In this document: one piece after another, positions 14,055 through 23,052 of the stretch | Layout of the letters: every line of letters starts with the position of its first letter | How positions within the stretch are numbered: the first letter of the stretch is position 1 | Assembly: GCA_031556725.1 (NCBI GenBank) | Contig: JAVBSL010000009.1 | Location: 1 to 64,000 of the forward strand | Source: UBA935 sp031556725 | GTDB lineage: Bacteria > Bacillota > Clostridia > Lachnospirales > Lachnospiraceae | Direction of reading: 5' to 3' | Length of the DNA: 64,000 nt | Program-made: the position numbers and the translations under genes | The notes under the pieces: model-generated | Seen by the model: the letters and a program-made list of their open reading frames with translations, nothing else | Databases searched by the model: none | What the model was told of the DNA's origin: nothing

Positions 14055-16391
14055 ATGTCAAAGCTAAATCTTAAAAATATCCATAAAACCTACCGAAATG
14101 GTGAAACTGTCCATGCGCTGAAAGATGTCACCCTGTCTTTTAATGAGTGTGAATTTGTTTCCATTCTTGGGCCGTCCGGTTGCGGCAAGACGACCTTGCT
14201 TAATGTCATAGGCGGTCTCGACCAGTATGATGAAGGTGATCTTTTAGTCAATGGTGAATCCACCAAATGCTATGCTGACGCAGACTGGGATGCCTACCGC
14301 AATCACTCGATCGGTTTTGTATTCCAAAGCTACAACCTGATTCCGCACTTATCCATTCTGCAAAATGTCGAGCTTGCATTATCTCTTTCTGGCATTGGTG
14401 CCGAAGAGAAAAAGCGCAAGGCCAGGGAAGTCTTGCGTAAAGTGGGACTGGAAAATATAATGCAAAAAAAGCCCAATCAAATTTCCGGCGGGCAAGCACA
14501 GCGGGTATCCATCGCCAGAGCACTGGTGAATGACCCCGATATTATCCTTGCCGATGAGCCAACCGGAGCATTGGACAGCGGTACCGGTCTTCGCGTAATG
14601 GAAATTCTAAAGGAAATATCAAAAACAAAGCTCGTTATTATGGTTACTCACAATATCGAGCTGGCCCGGGAATACAGTACACGCATTGTGGAGCTGCTGG
14701 ACGGTGAAGTGGTTTCTGACAGCCTGCCAGCAGCCGCCGTAGAGGATACCCTTATTTTCACAAAGCCCGAGCAAAAGAAAACATCTTTATCGCCTATAGC
14801 CGCATTATCACTATCGTTCCAAAACTTATTAACGAAAAAGAGCCGGACGTTTTTCACCTCGCTGGCTGGTGGTATCGGCATTGTCGGTGTTGCACTTGTT
14901 TTGGCACTGTCGGGCGGCCTGTCGGCTTATATGGGTGGTATGCAGAGTGATGCGCTATCCGGTTACCCTATTTCCATCAGTACCGCAGAGGAAAATGCCC
15001 TCACCGGCACGAAACCCGATTATGTTCGCTATCCGGGTGCAGATATTCTCTACCGCGACGACGAGAGCGAATATACCACGTCCCACACAAATGTGCTGAC
15101 CGGGGAGTACCTCGACTATATTGCCAATCTTGAAACTGCATTGCCGGGTTCGGTCAATTCCATCGCCTACTCTCGCGGTGTGCGCCTTGACCTCATTAAC
15201 CTTGTGCCGGAGAAACAAATTATTGACAATACCTTTATTACCACCGGGGTGGAGGAAGAAGTCGGCGTTATGGGCATGGGCAGTACCTACATGCAGGTTA
15301 TGCCGGAGCATACCGATTTCATATTGGCGCAATACGATCTGATCGGTTCGGGAAGCCGTCTGCCGGTGAACGAGAACGAAATTATTCTTGTTGTGGATGA
15401 GTACAATCAGATGGATGTGGACTTTTTTAATAAGCTGGGTATCCACAATGGAATCAATGACTATAAACTAACAGACTTTATCGGCAAATCTATTGCAAAG
15501 GTGCTTCCAAATGATGTGTTCTACACCGAAAAAGACGGCCTATACCTGACGGCGGGGCCGGAGGATTATGATCGGCTGCTTCATGACCCGGCGGGGATTT
15601 ATCTTACTGTTGTTGGTGTTCTGCGTCCGAAGCCAAGTGCTGCTGGAAACTACTTTAACGAGGGCGTTGTCTGTACACCGGCACTAACACAGTGGGTCTT
15701 GAATCAGGCCACAACTTCTCAAATAGCTGATGCACAGGCAGTCGCAGACTACGATATCCACACCGGCCTGCCTTTTGAGGATGATGAAACGAAAGCAAAA
15801 CAAATGAGGAGGCTGGGCGTCGATCCGCTCCCCACCGCTATCGATATCTACCCCGTCGATTTTGCCGCCAACGACATGATTATGGACTATCTCGACACTT
15901 GGAATACAGATAAGCCTGACGCAGAGCAGGTTGTCTACACCAACAATGCAACTACCCTTACCAGTGTCACCGGTTCTTTGATTTCCACCATATACTATGC
16001 GCTTATCGTATTCGCATGTATCTCGCTGGCCGTGTCGGGGCTGATGATTGCCATTATCACCTATGTGTCCGTTGTGGAACGCACAAAGGAAATCGGCATC
16101 CTGCGCTCAATTGGTGCCAGAAAGCAGGACATTACCCATGTGTTTGAGGCTGAAACGCTGATTATCGGTTTCATTGCGGGCGTTATCGGAATTGCCATCT
16201 CCGGTCTGCTTACTCTCCCCATCAATGCTGCAATTTTGCAAACAGCAGGGGTAGAAAATATCGCAGGGCTTGGCCTGATTCAAATTATCCTGCTTTTGCT
16301 GGGCAGTATGGTATTGACGCTGGCAGCCGGTTTCATCCCGGCAAAACTGGCGGCAAAAAAGGACCCTGTTGTGGCGTTACGGACAGAGTAG
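14055..16391 (+). CDS. ABC transporter with fused ATPase and FtsX-type permease (MacB-like)
   Basis: One 778-residue chain holds an ATPase (about 1-230) and a permease. The ATPase has Walker A GPSGCGKTT, Q-loop VFQSYN, signature ISGGQAQR, Walker B IILADEPTGALD and the H-loop VTHN. The permease has a first membrane helix near 270, a large external domain (about 295-650) and three more helices near 655, 710 and 750 with the FtsX segment VERTKEIGILRSIGA. MacB-like transporters use mechanotransmission to export or dislodge peptides, antibiotics or lipoproteins. RBS AGGAGG is well placed. With the flanking two-component genes it looks like a peptide-antibiotic response unit. The block's GC is visibly higher than its AT-rich surroundings, suggesting transfer. 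Confidence 0.85.
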   Translation: MSKLNLKNIHKTYRNGETVHALKDVTLSFNECEFVSILGPSGCGKTTLLNVIGGLDQYDEGDLLVNGESTKCYADADWDAYRNHSIGFVFQSYNLIPHLSILQNVELALSLSGIGAEEKKRKAREVLRKVGLENIMQKKPNQISGGQAQRVSIARALVNDPDIILADEPTGALDSGTGLRVMEILKEISKTKLVIMVTHNIELAREYSTRIVELLDGEVVSDSLPAAAVEDTLIFTKPEQKKTSLSPIAALSLSFQNLLTKKSRTFFTSLAGGIGIVGVALVLALSGGLSAYMGGMQSDALSGYPISISTAEENALTGTKPDYVRYPGADILYRDDESEYTTSHTNVLTGEYLDYIANLETALPGSVNSIAYSRGVRLDLINLVPEKQIIDNTFITTGVEEEVGVMGMGSTYMQVMPEHTDFILAQYDLIGSGSRLPVNENEIILVVDEYNQMDVDFFNKLGIHNGINDYKLTDFIGKSIAKVLPNDVFYTEKDGLYLTAGPEDYDRLLHDPAGIYLTVVGVLRPKPSAAGNYFNEGVVCTPALTQWVLNQATTSQIADAQAVADYDIHTGLPFEDDETKAKQMRRLGVDPLPTAIDIYPVDFAANDMIMDYLDTWNTDKPDAEQVVYTNNATTLTSVTGSLISTIYYALIVFACISLAVSGLMIAIITYVSVVERTKEIGILRSIGARKQDITHVFEAETLIIGFIAGVIGIAISGLLTLPINAAILQTAGVENIAGLGLIQIILLLLGSMVLTLAAGFIPAKLAAKKDPVVALRTE

Positions 16392-16423
16392 TGTTATAAT
16401 CAGCATAAACAGGGGGTGATTTC

Positions 16424-17092
16424 ATGTTTAACATTCTTGTTGTTGATGACAATGACAATATCAGAAATCTGATTATAGAGCGACTTCAAGGGGAAGGCTA
16501 CCACGCCTTTCCCGCCGCCGATGGCGTGCAGGCACTTGAGATAATGGAGCATGAGCATATCGACTTGATGATTGCAGATATCATGATGCCGCACATGGAT
16601 GGTTATGAACTTACCGCCCAGCTGCGTGGCGCGAGATACGAACTGCCGATTCTAATGATTACTGCGAAAGAACGCATTGAAGATAAAAAGCGCGGGTTCC
16701 ATGTCGGCACGGACGATTATATGGTTAAGCCCATTGATTTTGAAGAAATGCTGCTGCGCGTGGAGGCATTATTACGGCGGGCCAAAATTAACAGTGAGAA
16801 AAAGCTGACCGTTGGCGATGTTGTTTTAGAGTACGACACCTTGACCGTAAAAGCAGGCAGCACAGAAACGCTGCTGCCGCAAAAAGAATTTCTGCTTTTA
16901 TTCAAGCTGCTTTCCTATCCCAAAAAGATATTTACCCGCCGCGACCTGATGGATGAAATATGGGGTATGGATTCAGAGAGCGATGACCGTACTGTGGATG
17001 TTCATATCAAACGGCTGCGGGAAAAGTTTGAGAATGTACCCGACTTCAAAATTGTGACCATTCGGGGATTAGGCTATAAAGCTGAGAGGTGA
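16424..17092 (+). CDS. OmpR-family response regulator
   Basis: The 222-residue protein has a receiver domain (acidic DDND near the start, acceptor Asp in LMIADIMMPHMDG, Lys in YMVKPID) and a winged-helix DNA-binding domain (KEFLLLFKLLSYP, DRTVDVHIKRLREK, IRGLGYKAE). It starts 32 bp after the transporter gene behind AGGGGGTGA. It would act with the kinase immediately downstream to control the transporter operon, probably through the AGTTCAT boxes. Confidence 0.9.
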   Translation: MFNILVVDDNDNIRNLIIERLQGEGYHAFPAADGVQALEIMEHEHIDLMIADIMMPHMDGYELTAQLRGARYELPILMITAKERIEDKKRGFHVGTDDYMVKPIDFEEMLLRVEALLRRAKINSEKKLTVGDVVLEYDTLTVKAGSTETLLPQKEFLLLFKLLSYPKKIFTRRDLMDEIWGMDSESDDRTVDVHIKRLREKFENVPDFKIVTIRGLGYKAER

Positions 17093-17094
17093 TT

Positions 17095-18192
17095 ATGAAA
17101 AAACGACATTTAGGTTTTAAGTCCCTTTATGTAAAATGGACTGCCCTATTTCTTGGGCTGTGGTGGGGCCTCAATTTTATTATTATCGGTGTAATGGTGT
17201 CTGTCATTACGGTAGAGCGTATAAAAGTCCTATATCCGGTTGTTCGGGAAGTTGGCGGCACTTATTATAACTTTATTCGCAATAGTTTGTTAGCTTTTGC
17301 GGTCAGTCTGATCTTAGGGTCAATCATAATCATTCTGGCTGTTCGCAGTATTGTCAAACCTGTACGTGAGATTGCTCATGCAGCGGAAAAGGTTGCTTCC
17401 GGGGATTTTGATGCAACTGTCGAAGTGACGCGAAACGATGAACTGGGGCTTTTGGCTAATGACTTTAATACGATGACAAAGGAACTCAAAAGCATCGACG
17501 CACAGCGCTCCCAATTTGTATCCAGTGTATCTCACGAATTTCGGACACCCATTACATCTATTAAGGGCTATGCAGAGCTTTTACACCATGATGCCACTCA
17601 AAAAAATAAGATATCTGATGAAAAGAAGCAGCAATATTGTGACATTATCACAAGCGAAAGTACGCGGCTGATTACTCTTTCAAGTGACCTGCTGCGCCTG
17701 TCAGAGCTGGATAGCAAGGTCATTCGCCACACCTCAACATTTTCTATGGATGAACAAATACGCAAGGTTGTATTGCTTCTGGAACCACAGTGGTCGGCAA
17801 AGAATCTTTCATTTGACCTTGATCTGCAGGAAATAGAGTATCATGGTGATAAGGATTTGCTTGAGCAGGTTTGGATTAACCTGATCCAGAATGCCATTAA
17901 GTTTTCACATACTGATTGTACTATTGCTGTCCTCTTACACAATCAGGAAGATTGTTTCCGTTTCGAAATAACAGACTACGGTATCGGCATTCCGTTCGAA
18001 GACCAGGCGCATATATTTGATTCTTTTTATATGTCGAAAAAATCCCGTGAAAGTGGCGGCAACGGCTTGGGCCTTGCCATTGTGAAACGGATTGTTGAAA
18101 TAGCCGGCGGCAAGATTTCTGTCCGCAGTGAACCAAATAAAGGAACAGCTTTTGAAATTGAATTACCTAAAAGCACTCATAATATTTCTTAA
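17095..18192 (+). CDS. Sensor histidine kinase with HAMP domain
   Basis: The 365-residue kinase has two membrane helices (about 15-40 and 65-85) separated by a short external loop of about 25 residues, then HAMP, an H-box (VSSVSHEFRTPITSIKGY), N-box (NLIQNAIKFS), and G boxes (DYGIGIPF, GGNGLGLAIVKR). The short loop is typical of kinases that sense through an ABC transporter or within the membrane. The ATG at 17095 lies just after the regulator's TGA (17090-17092), with GAGAGGTG as RBS. Cognate to the preceding regulator. Confidence 0.9.
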   Translation: MKKRHLGFKSLYVKWTALFLGLWWGLNFIIIGVMVSVITVERIKVLYPVVREVGGTYYNFIRNSLLAFAVSLILGSIIIILAVRSIVKPVREIAHAAEKVASGDFDATVEVTRNDELGLLANDFNTMTKELKSIDAQRSQFVSSVSHEFRTPITSIKGYAELLHHDATQKNKISDEKKQQYCDIITSESTRLITLSSDLLRLSELDSKVIRHTSTFSMDEQIRKVVLLLEPQWSAKNLSFDLDLQEIEYHGDKDLLEQVWINLIQNAIKFSHTDCTIAVLLHNQEDCFRFEITDYGIGIPFEDQAHIFDSFYMSKKSRESGGNGLGLAIVKRIVEIAGGKISVRSEPNKGTAFEIELPKSTHNIS

Positions 18193-18266
18193 TTTTTTCC
18201 CGCTTACCCCTTAATTTTCTTGCGGTAACATAAGTAACAAGAAAACATTTGAAAGGAGTATGTTGT

Positions 18267-18863
18267 ATGATTGGTTTAGAAAAAAAGGTTCGAGCCGCAT
18301 TGCTTATTTATGTTCTGCTGGGGGTTATCGGTATAGGAGTGTGCTTCATTATTGACTTTGTGATAAACGCAGGTGTCACGTGGTCATTATATGTACTGTA
18401 TGCCGTTCCATTTTTATTTTTAGGGATGCTGCCACTATGTTTCCACTTTAAGCATAATAAAATAGTGTCACTGGCTGTCCTGTCAGTGCTTGTCATCCCG
18501 TTTCTATATCTTCTGGATACGATTGTTCCCACCAGCAACTGGTTTGTACCGCTGGCTCTGCCTGTAGCATTGAGGTTTCTCTTCGGACTCTGGGGCTGTG
18601 GAATTATCCTGAAATTTGCTAAAGTGAATAAATGGTTCATGTCAGCTTTTCTTCTCGGTATTTTCGGCTTCTTTATGACAATTACCACAGTACAAAGCGT
18701 CAGCGCGTTTACAGTCACGATACTCTCCCCCCTGATCATGATTATTGGACTTTTTTCCTTTACAATGATCGCTTCCACTCTCGCAGTTATTGGATATATT
18801 CGGGGAATTACACCTTTAAGCCGAAAACGAAAGGCCGGGAAAACACTGCAGATAGCAGAATAG
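18267..18863 (+). CDS. Multi-pass membrane protein of unknown function
   Basis: The 198-residue protein has about six hydrophobic helices and a short basic C-terminus (PLSRKRKAGKTLQIAE). I do not recognise a conserved motif. The ATG at 18267 follows AAGGAG by 8 bp. It lies between the two two-component pairs and 15 bp before the second regulator, so it is likely cotranscribed with it. The upstream gap contains TTTTCTTG/CAAGAAAA arms around GTAAC direct repeats, a possible promoter-control site. It could be an immunity or sensing partner, by position only. Confidence 0.5.
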   Translation: MIGLEKKVRAALLIYVLLGVIGIGVCFIIDFVINAGVTWSLYVLYAVPFLFLGMLPLCFHFKHNKIVSLAVLSVLVIPFLYLLDTIVPTSNWFVPLALPVALRFLFGLWGCGIILKFAKVNKWFMSAFLLGIFGFFMTITTVQSVSAFTVTILSPLIMIIGLFSFTMIASTLAVIGYIRGITPLSRKRKAGKTLQIAE

Positions 18864-18878
18864 AAAGGAGTAACACAC

Positions 18879-19574
18879 ATGGGTACAGACATTCTTATAG
18901 CCGATGATGATGTTCAAATTGCAACTTTAATTGAGGATAGTCTTGCCGATGAGGGATTCACCGCATCAGTTGTTCATGACGGGCAAGCGGTGCTGGATAT
19001 GATAGAAAACAATGATTTCAAACTTATCCTTCTTGACATTATGATGCCCAAAATGGACGGACTGGAAGTTTGCCGCAAAATCCGTGACAAAACAAGCTGC
19101 CCCATTATTTTTGTGTCGGCCAAAAGCCGGACCTTCGATGCCATAGTTGGTCTGGAGATCGGCGGCGACGATTACATCAAAAAGCCCTTTGTGGTTGAGG
19201 AATTGGTTGCCAAAGTGAAAGCGCACATTCGCAGGGATAAACGTGGTCAGGCTGAAGCAAATCAGTCAGATGTCTGTCAATTGGGCGACTTGCGCATTTA
19301 TTTTGATAATTATGAAGTTTTAAAAGGTGACACCCGCGTCGAACTTTCGACGCGGGAATTCCAGCTTCTACGTTATTTACTGAAAAATCGGGGCAAAGTG
19401 CTGACCCGTGAACAGATTTTTGACATGGTTTGGGGCCTGGATTATTCGGACATCGGCACCGTAACGGTTACAATTAAGAACCTGCGGGATAAAATCGACC
19501 CCGACAATCAAATCATCAAAACGGTTTGGGGTGTTGGCTATAAACTTGTTCGGCCTACGGGGGCAGCATTATGA
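18879..19574 (+). CDS. OmpR-family response regulator (second copy, SpaR/VanR-like)
   Basis: The 231-residue protein has a receiver domain (IADDDVQ, acceptor Asp in LILLDIMMPKMDG, Lys in YIKKPF) and an OmpR winged helix (STREFQLLRYLLKN, GTVTVTIKNLRDK, VWGVGYKL). The VWGVGYK ending and context resemble the SpaR/VanR group, often tied to lantibiotic or glycopeptide sensing. Its TGA overlaps the ATG of the following kinase gene. AAAGGAG precedes the start. Confidence 0.88.
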   Translation: MGTDILIADDDVQIATLIEDSLADEGFTASVVHDGQAVLDMIENNDFKLILLDIMMPKMDGLEVCRKIRDKTSCPIIFVSAKSRTFDAIVGLEIGGDDYIKKPFVVEELVAKVKAHIRRDKRGQAEANQSDVCQLGDLRIYFDNYEVLKGDTRVELSTREFQLLRYLLKNRGKVLTREQIFDMVWGLDYSDIGTVTVTIKNLRDKIDPDNQIIKTVWGVGYKLVRPTGAAL

Positions 19575-20859
19575 GTATCAAATATAAAACCCCAGCCATG
19601 ATGCTGATTATTTTTGTTGTAAACATCATAATTTTGCTGCTTTTTTCCAGTTCTACAGCATCCCATATTTATCGGATGCGATCACCGACTACCAACTGGA
19701 TGCGGATATCCTGATTAATGAGGTTGCAGGGGTGATTGACGAAGGAAAACTTGTGAACGGGCTTTCTTACCTGAACTCCATGGCGGAGGAAGACAGCCAA
19801 ATATCATTTGTTCTGGAAGATCTTGCCACACGGGAACAAATACATATCCCTTCCCAGAAGTCACGAAACTTGGGGTTTGCCGCATTTCGGACGGTGGAGC
19901 TTTCTGGAAAAGCATATACCCTTACCTTTTGGCGGGACATTGGCATCCTCCACAGCATCGATGGAACGCTTTACAGAATTACCCTGTTGGAGCTGATCGT
20001 CTTCTCACTCTCTTTTATTATTTGCGGTGCGATCATGCACATCCGGTATGTAAAACCGATCTTACACTTAAAGAACGAAACAGAAAAATTCTTACAGCAA
20101 GGTGCGAAGTTTACTCCTAAAAAACGCAGTGACGAGCTTGGAGAACTTGAAAACAGTTTTTACCGCATGACAGTGGAACTTGATGAGGAAAAAAGCAAAC
20201 AGAATCAAATGATTGCTTCTATTTCTCACGACATCAAGACGCCGTTAACTTCTTTGATGGGTTTTTCAGAACGGCTTATCAAGAAAGACCTGGATAAGGA
20301 GAAACAGACGGCTTATCTTAAAAATATCTATACACAAGCCCAAAATATTGAATCTATTGTCGAGGATTTTGATGAGTATTTGAGTTTTTCCCTTGAGAGG
20401 CGCATGCACTTGCAAACGACGGAAGTTTCTTTTGTCTGCCGCCTGCTGGACGAAGAATACACTGAGCCGCTTATGGAGAAAGGTGCTTCTTTGATCCTCC
20501 AAAACAAGTGCGAAGATGGCACAACGATCAGTCTGGATATCGCAAAAATACGGCGGGTATTTGCAAACCTGATTGGAAACGCCCTGCGTCACAATGATGG
20601 AAACGAGCTTGTTGTTGCCGTCACCGCCGAAGAATACGGCAATTATATTCTCTTTACGATAAAAGATAACGGCAAAGGAGTTTCTGCCGAGGATTTTGAA
20701 CATATTTTTGAGCCCTTCTATACATCGGATAAGAGCAGAAAGGTTTCCGGCTTGGGGCTTTCCATTTGCCGGCAAATTGTAGAGTCACACGGCGGTACCA
20801 TATCTGCCAAGAATGCTGGTGGTGGATTTACTGTGATAATCAATATCCCGAAAGCATAA
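19571..20859 (+). pseudogene. Sensor histidine kinase (SpaK-like) with a one-base frameshift in a T-run
   Basis: Translation from ATG 19571 gives a first membrane helix (MMLIIFVVNIIILLLF) but then stops after about 47 codons. The true continuation lies in another frame (FFQFYSIPYLSDAITDY…). Adding one T to the six-T run at 19641-19646 joins the frames exactly. The remainder is a complete kinase: a sensor loop, a second membrane helix, HAMP, H-box ASISHDIKTPLTSLMGF, N-box NLIGNALRHND, and GLGLSICRQI. Either the gene is inactive, the run is phase-variable, or the base call is wrong. A shorter kinase could also start downstream. Confidence 0.8.
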
Positions 20860-20874
20860 GCATACAACGATAAT

Positions 20875-20904
20875 AAGCCCTCCGAAAAGAAGATCGGAGG
20901 GTTT
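20875..20904 (+). terminator. Rho-independent terminator after the kinase block
   Basis: CCCTCCGA (20878-20885) pairs with TCGGAGGG (20894-20901), extended by AA/TT, and is followed by TTTAATTTT. It ends the 14055-20859 transcript and lies 5 bp from the stop of the convergent hydrolase gene. Confidence 0.75.
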
Positions 20905-20908
20905 AATT

Positions 20909-22009
20909 TTAGTGGGCAAAAGAAAAATAACCTTTTATATATACTGCAATCATGGTACCTGCCAAACAGAGCAGGGTGCTCCTTGCAACACCGGTCAGTG
21001 GATTCATGGTAACCATCACATGAGCTAATCTGGCTGCTCCGCCATCAACAATATCCGTAAACTGCTTGATGCCATTTTTTTCAAAGGCATTGAACAAGCT
21101 CTCTGTCAAGGCTCTTCGCTTTTTATGATCAATTTTCTCTATCCATTGATTTAATGCCGTACTTAGAAGCCGGGAACTTTTACAAAGCTCATCCTTACGA
21201 CTAAAATGATTTCCATTGACCTTCCATGTGAGCAAATCATGCTGTAAGACTTTACTTCCGTCACTGGAAACCACCGTTTGCTTATCATCATATTCAAACA
21301 GCATCCCGACAACACTGTATTCCGGTGTAATACGTTTTACCTTATCCTTGATTTGTATATAATTTTCACTTTCTAAAAACTCCTTTGAAAATCCCGGACC
21401 ATCATTATTATAAATACTAATGATATTTTTTTTGTGATCGGATGAAATCTTTGCCGCTGCATACACCGCAAGATTTCCACCCTTGGAGTGACCGCCCACA
21501 CGATAATTCCGCGTGCTGTCCTGTATCATATCTTGAAGATAGTTTAATGCTGCCGTTTGTGAAGCAATTGTTTTGTAGCTCATGTCAAAGTCTTCTTTCC
21601 ATGAGACCATGTTATTATCGGTACCCCGAAACGAAACATACACTGTATGATCATCAAGTTCGATGCATACGGCGGAAAACTGCTTTTCCTCTGCCGTATT
21701 GCAGTCATTTATGTAGTCGTAAATTCTTGCATTCTGAAATCTTGCAGATTTAGCCATGGCTTCCAGAACCAGGGGGGCAAATCTAAACATCTCTTTTGAT
21801 TGATACATCTGTGTATGAGGATGCTTATTAAAATATAGTTTGCTTGCCTCCTTTATCGTAATAGCTGCTTCGGTGCCATATGGCGGTGCAATCTCCATAA
21901 AATCGATATAAGCAATCTGCGAAAAGATAACATTATCTACTTCGTTAAACTGTTTTTGCATAAATGTATACTTACCATAACTATTAATATAATCAATTAT
22001 ATTTGCCAT
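20909..22009 (-). CDS. Mbeg1-like (DUF2974) alpha/beta hydrolase
   Basis: The 366-residue protein is a lipase-like serine hydrolase. The nucleophile elbow is GGHSKGGNLAVYAA (residues about 190-203), preceded by YVSFRGTDNNMVSWKEDF, a strand and oxyanion region typical of DUF2974/Mbeg1 proteins. A hydrophobic C-terminus (STLLCLAGTMIAVYIKGYFSF) may contact the membrane. No signal peptide is present. Such proteins are common in Lachnospiraceae and their substrate is unknown. It is monocistronic, converging on the kinase block. Confidence 0.75.
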   Translation of the reverse strand: MANIIDYINSYGKYTFMQKQFNEVDNVIFSQIAYIDFMEIAPPYGTEAAITIKEASKLYFNKHPHTQMYQSKEMFRFAPLVLEAMAKSARFQNARIYDYINDCNTAEEKQFSAVCIELDDHTVYVSFRGTDNNMVSWKEDFDMSYKTIASQTAALNYLQDMIQDSTRNYRVGGHSKGGNLAVYAAAKISSDHKKNIISIYNNDGPGFSKEFLESENYIQIKDKVKRITPEYSVVGMLFEYDDKQTVVSSDGSKVLQHDLLTWKVNGNHFSRKDELCKSSRLLSTALNQWIEKIDHKKRRALTESLFNAFEKNGIKQFTDIVDGGAARLAHVMVTMNPLTGVARSTLLCLAGTMIAVYIKGYFSFAH

Positions 22010-22149
22010 GCTTTATCCTCTTTGCTTCCTCAAAACTTATAATCTGCGAATCTATAACAGATAAGCTTTCATATTTTCAGTTTATCTAAAAGATATTAAG
22101 GAGAAAGAGGAAAAAAATTAAGAAAAATTATAAGCTGTCCCCCTTTACA

Positions 22150-22200
22150 TTGCAATAAAAGAAGTCCACATACCTGGTTTTACTCAAGTACATGGACTAT
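22150..22200 (-). terminator. Terminator-like hairpin, dispersed repeat copy 2
   Basis: On the minus strand AGTCCATGTAC (22198-22188) pairs with GTATGTGGACT (22173-22163), then CTTTTATTGCAA. It follows the FlxA-like gene (stop 22250), for which it would be the terminator. It matches the copy at 7689-7739 over almost its full length, including loop and flanks. Confidence 0.65.
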
Positions 22201-22249
22201 CTATATCACTTTACATCGTATCGCTTAGTATCACCGTTCAAATGTCTCC

Positions 22250-22948
22250 CTACAAATAGACATCAACAGGAATATACTCCGTTTCAATGGATTTTTCTGT
22301 TTTTTCATTTGTGTCTGCTTCACTGTTTGCCTCGTCGTCTCCATTCTGCCGATCCGTCTTAGCGGCTTCCTGTATAGTTTCACCGGCCTGGGCAAGCATT
22401 GATACCTGTGAGGCCGTAGCGGCACGGGCTTTTTGCTGCATATCCGCCAATTCCTCTTCTTTTTTTTGAGTAACCATGCCTCTTTGTGAATCCAGCTTGA
22501 TTTCAGACTCTAAAATTCCTGCTCTTCCTTCCATCTTTGTTGCTATACTGCCCTGTACCTTTGCCTGTTTCATAGAACCATCTGCAGAAAGCATCGCCTG
22601 CATACTTGCCTGTGACAGTCCGGAACTCTTCTCGCTGTTTCGGGCTGTATTCGTCTTCCCCGCCCCGCCTGTCAGCGTTTCCGCTGGAGCTGCACTTTCT
22701 TGCTGTTCTTTTCTCTTCTCTATTTGATGCTGCCGTAACTGTTGGTTCAGAGCGGTAATCTCCTGTTGTATTTCCTGTCTCTTTTTCATTTTTTCTTCAA
22801 TTGCCATATCCTCATTTGATGAGATATCCTGCAATTTTTTCTGTGCATTTGCAATCTGGTTTTGAATATTTTTGCTGACAGAGTCTGTTGTCATACTTAG
22901 CCCAGCCTGCATATTGCTATTTTCGCTAATTCCATTAATTTTCATCAT
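22250..22948 (-). CDS. FlxA-like coiled-coil protein
   Basis: The 232-residue protein starts with a short polar N-terminus, then a helix with heptads (IQNQIANAQKKLQDIS and TALNQQLRQHQIEKRK) resembling FlxA-like proteins. The centre is low in complexity, followed by another charged helix with alanine-rich repeats and an acidic tail. It has no signal peptide or membrane segment. FlxA in enterobacteria belongs to the flagellar regulon, but function is unknown. GGAGGG precedes the start by a few bases. It is downstream of the AgrC/AgrA pair in the same direction, with its own promoter-like AT-rich gap. Confidence 0.5.
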   Translation of the reverse strand: MMKINGISENSNMQAGLSMTTDSVSKNIQNQIANAQKKLQDISSNEDMAIEEKMKKRQEIQQEITALNQQLRQHQIEKRKEQQESAAPAETLTGGAGKTNTARNSEKSSGLSQASMQAMLSADGSMKQAKVQGSIATKMEGRAGILESEIKLDSQRGMVTQKKEEELADMQQKARAATASQVSMLAQAGETIQEAAKTDRQNGDDEANSEADTNEKTEKSIETEYIPVDVYL

Positions 22949-23052
22949 TGTGCCCTCCGTTTCTTACTTTTTCTTTCGGCACTTTTATTATTATAATATA
23001 GCGATTTGTTGCCAAACAACCTTTTTATGTTGTGAAGCAAAAAAGACACAGT

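Noticed and set aside
22949..23040. Flagellar sigma-D promoter before the FlxA-like gene
   Set aside because: GCCGAAAG resembles the -10 but no TAAA element lies at the right distance.
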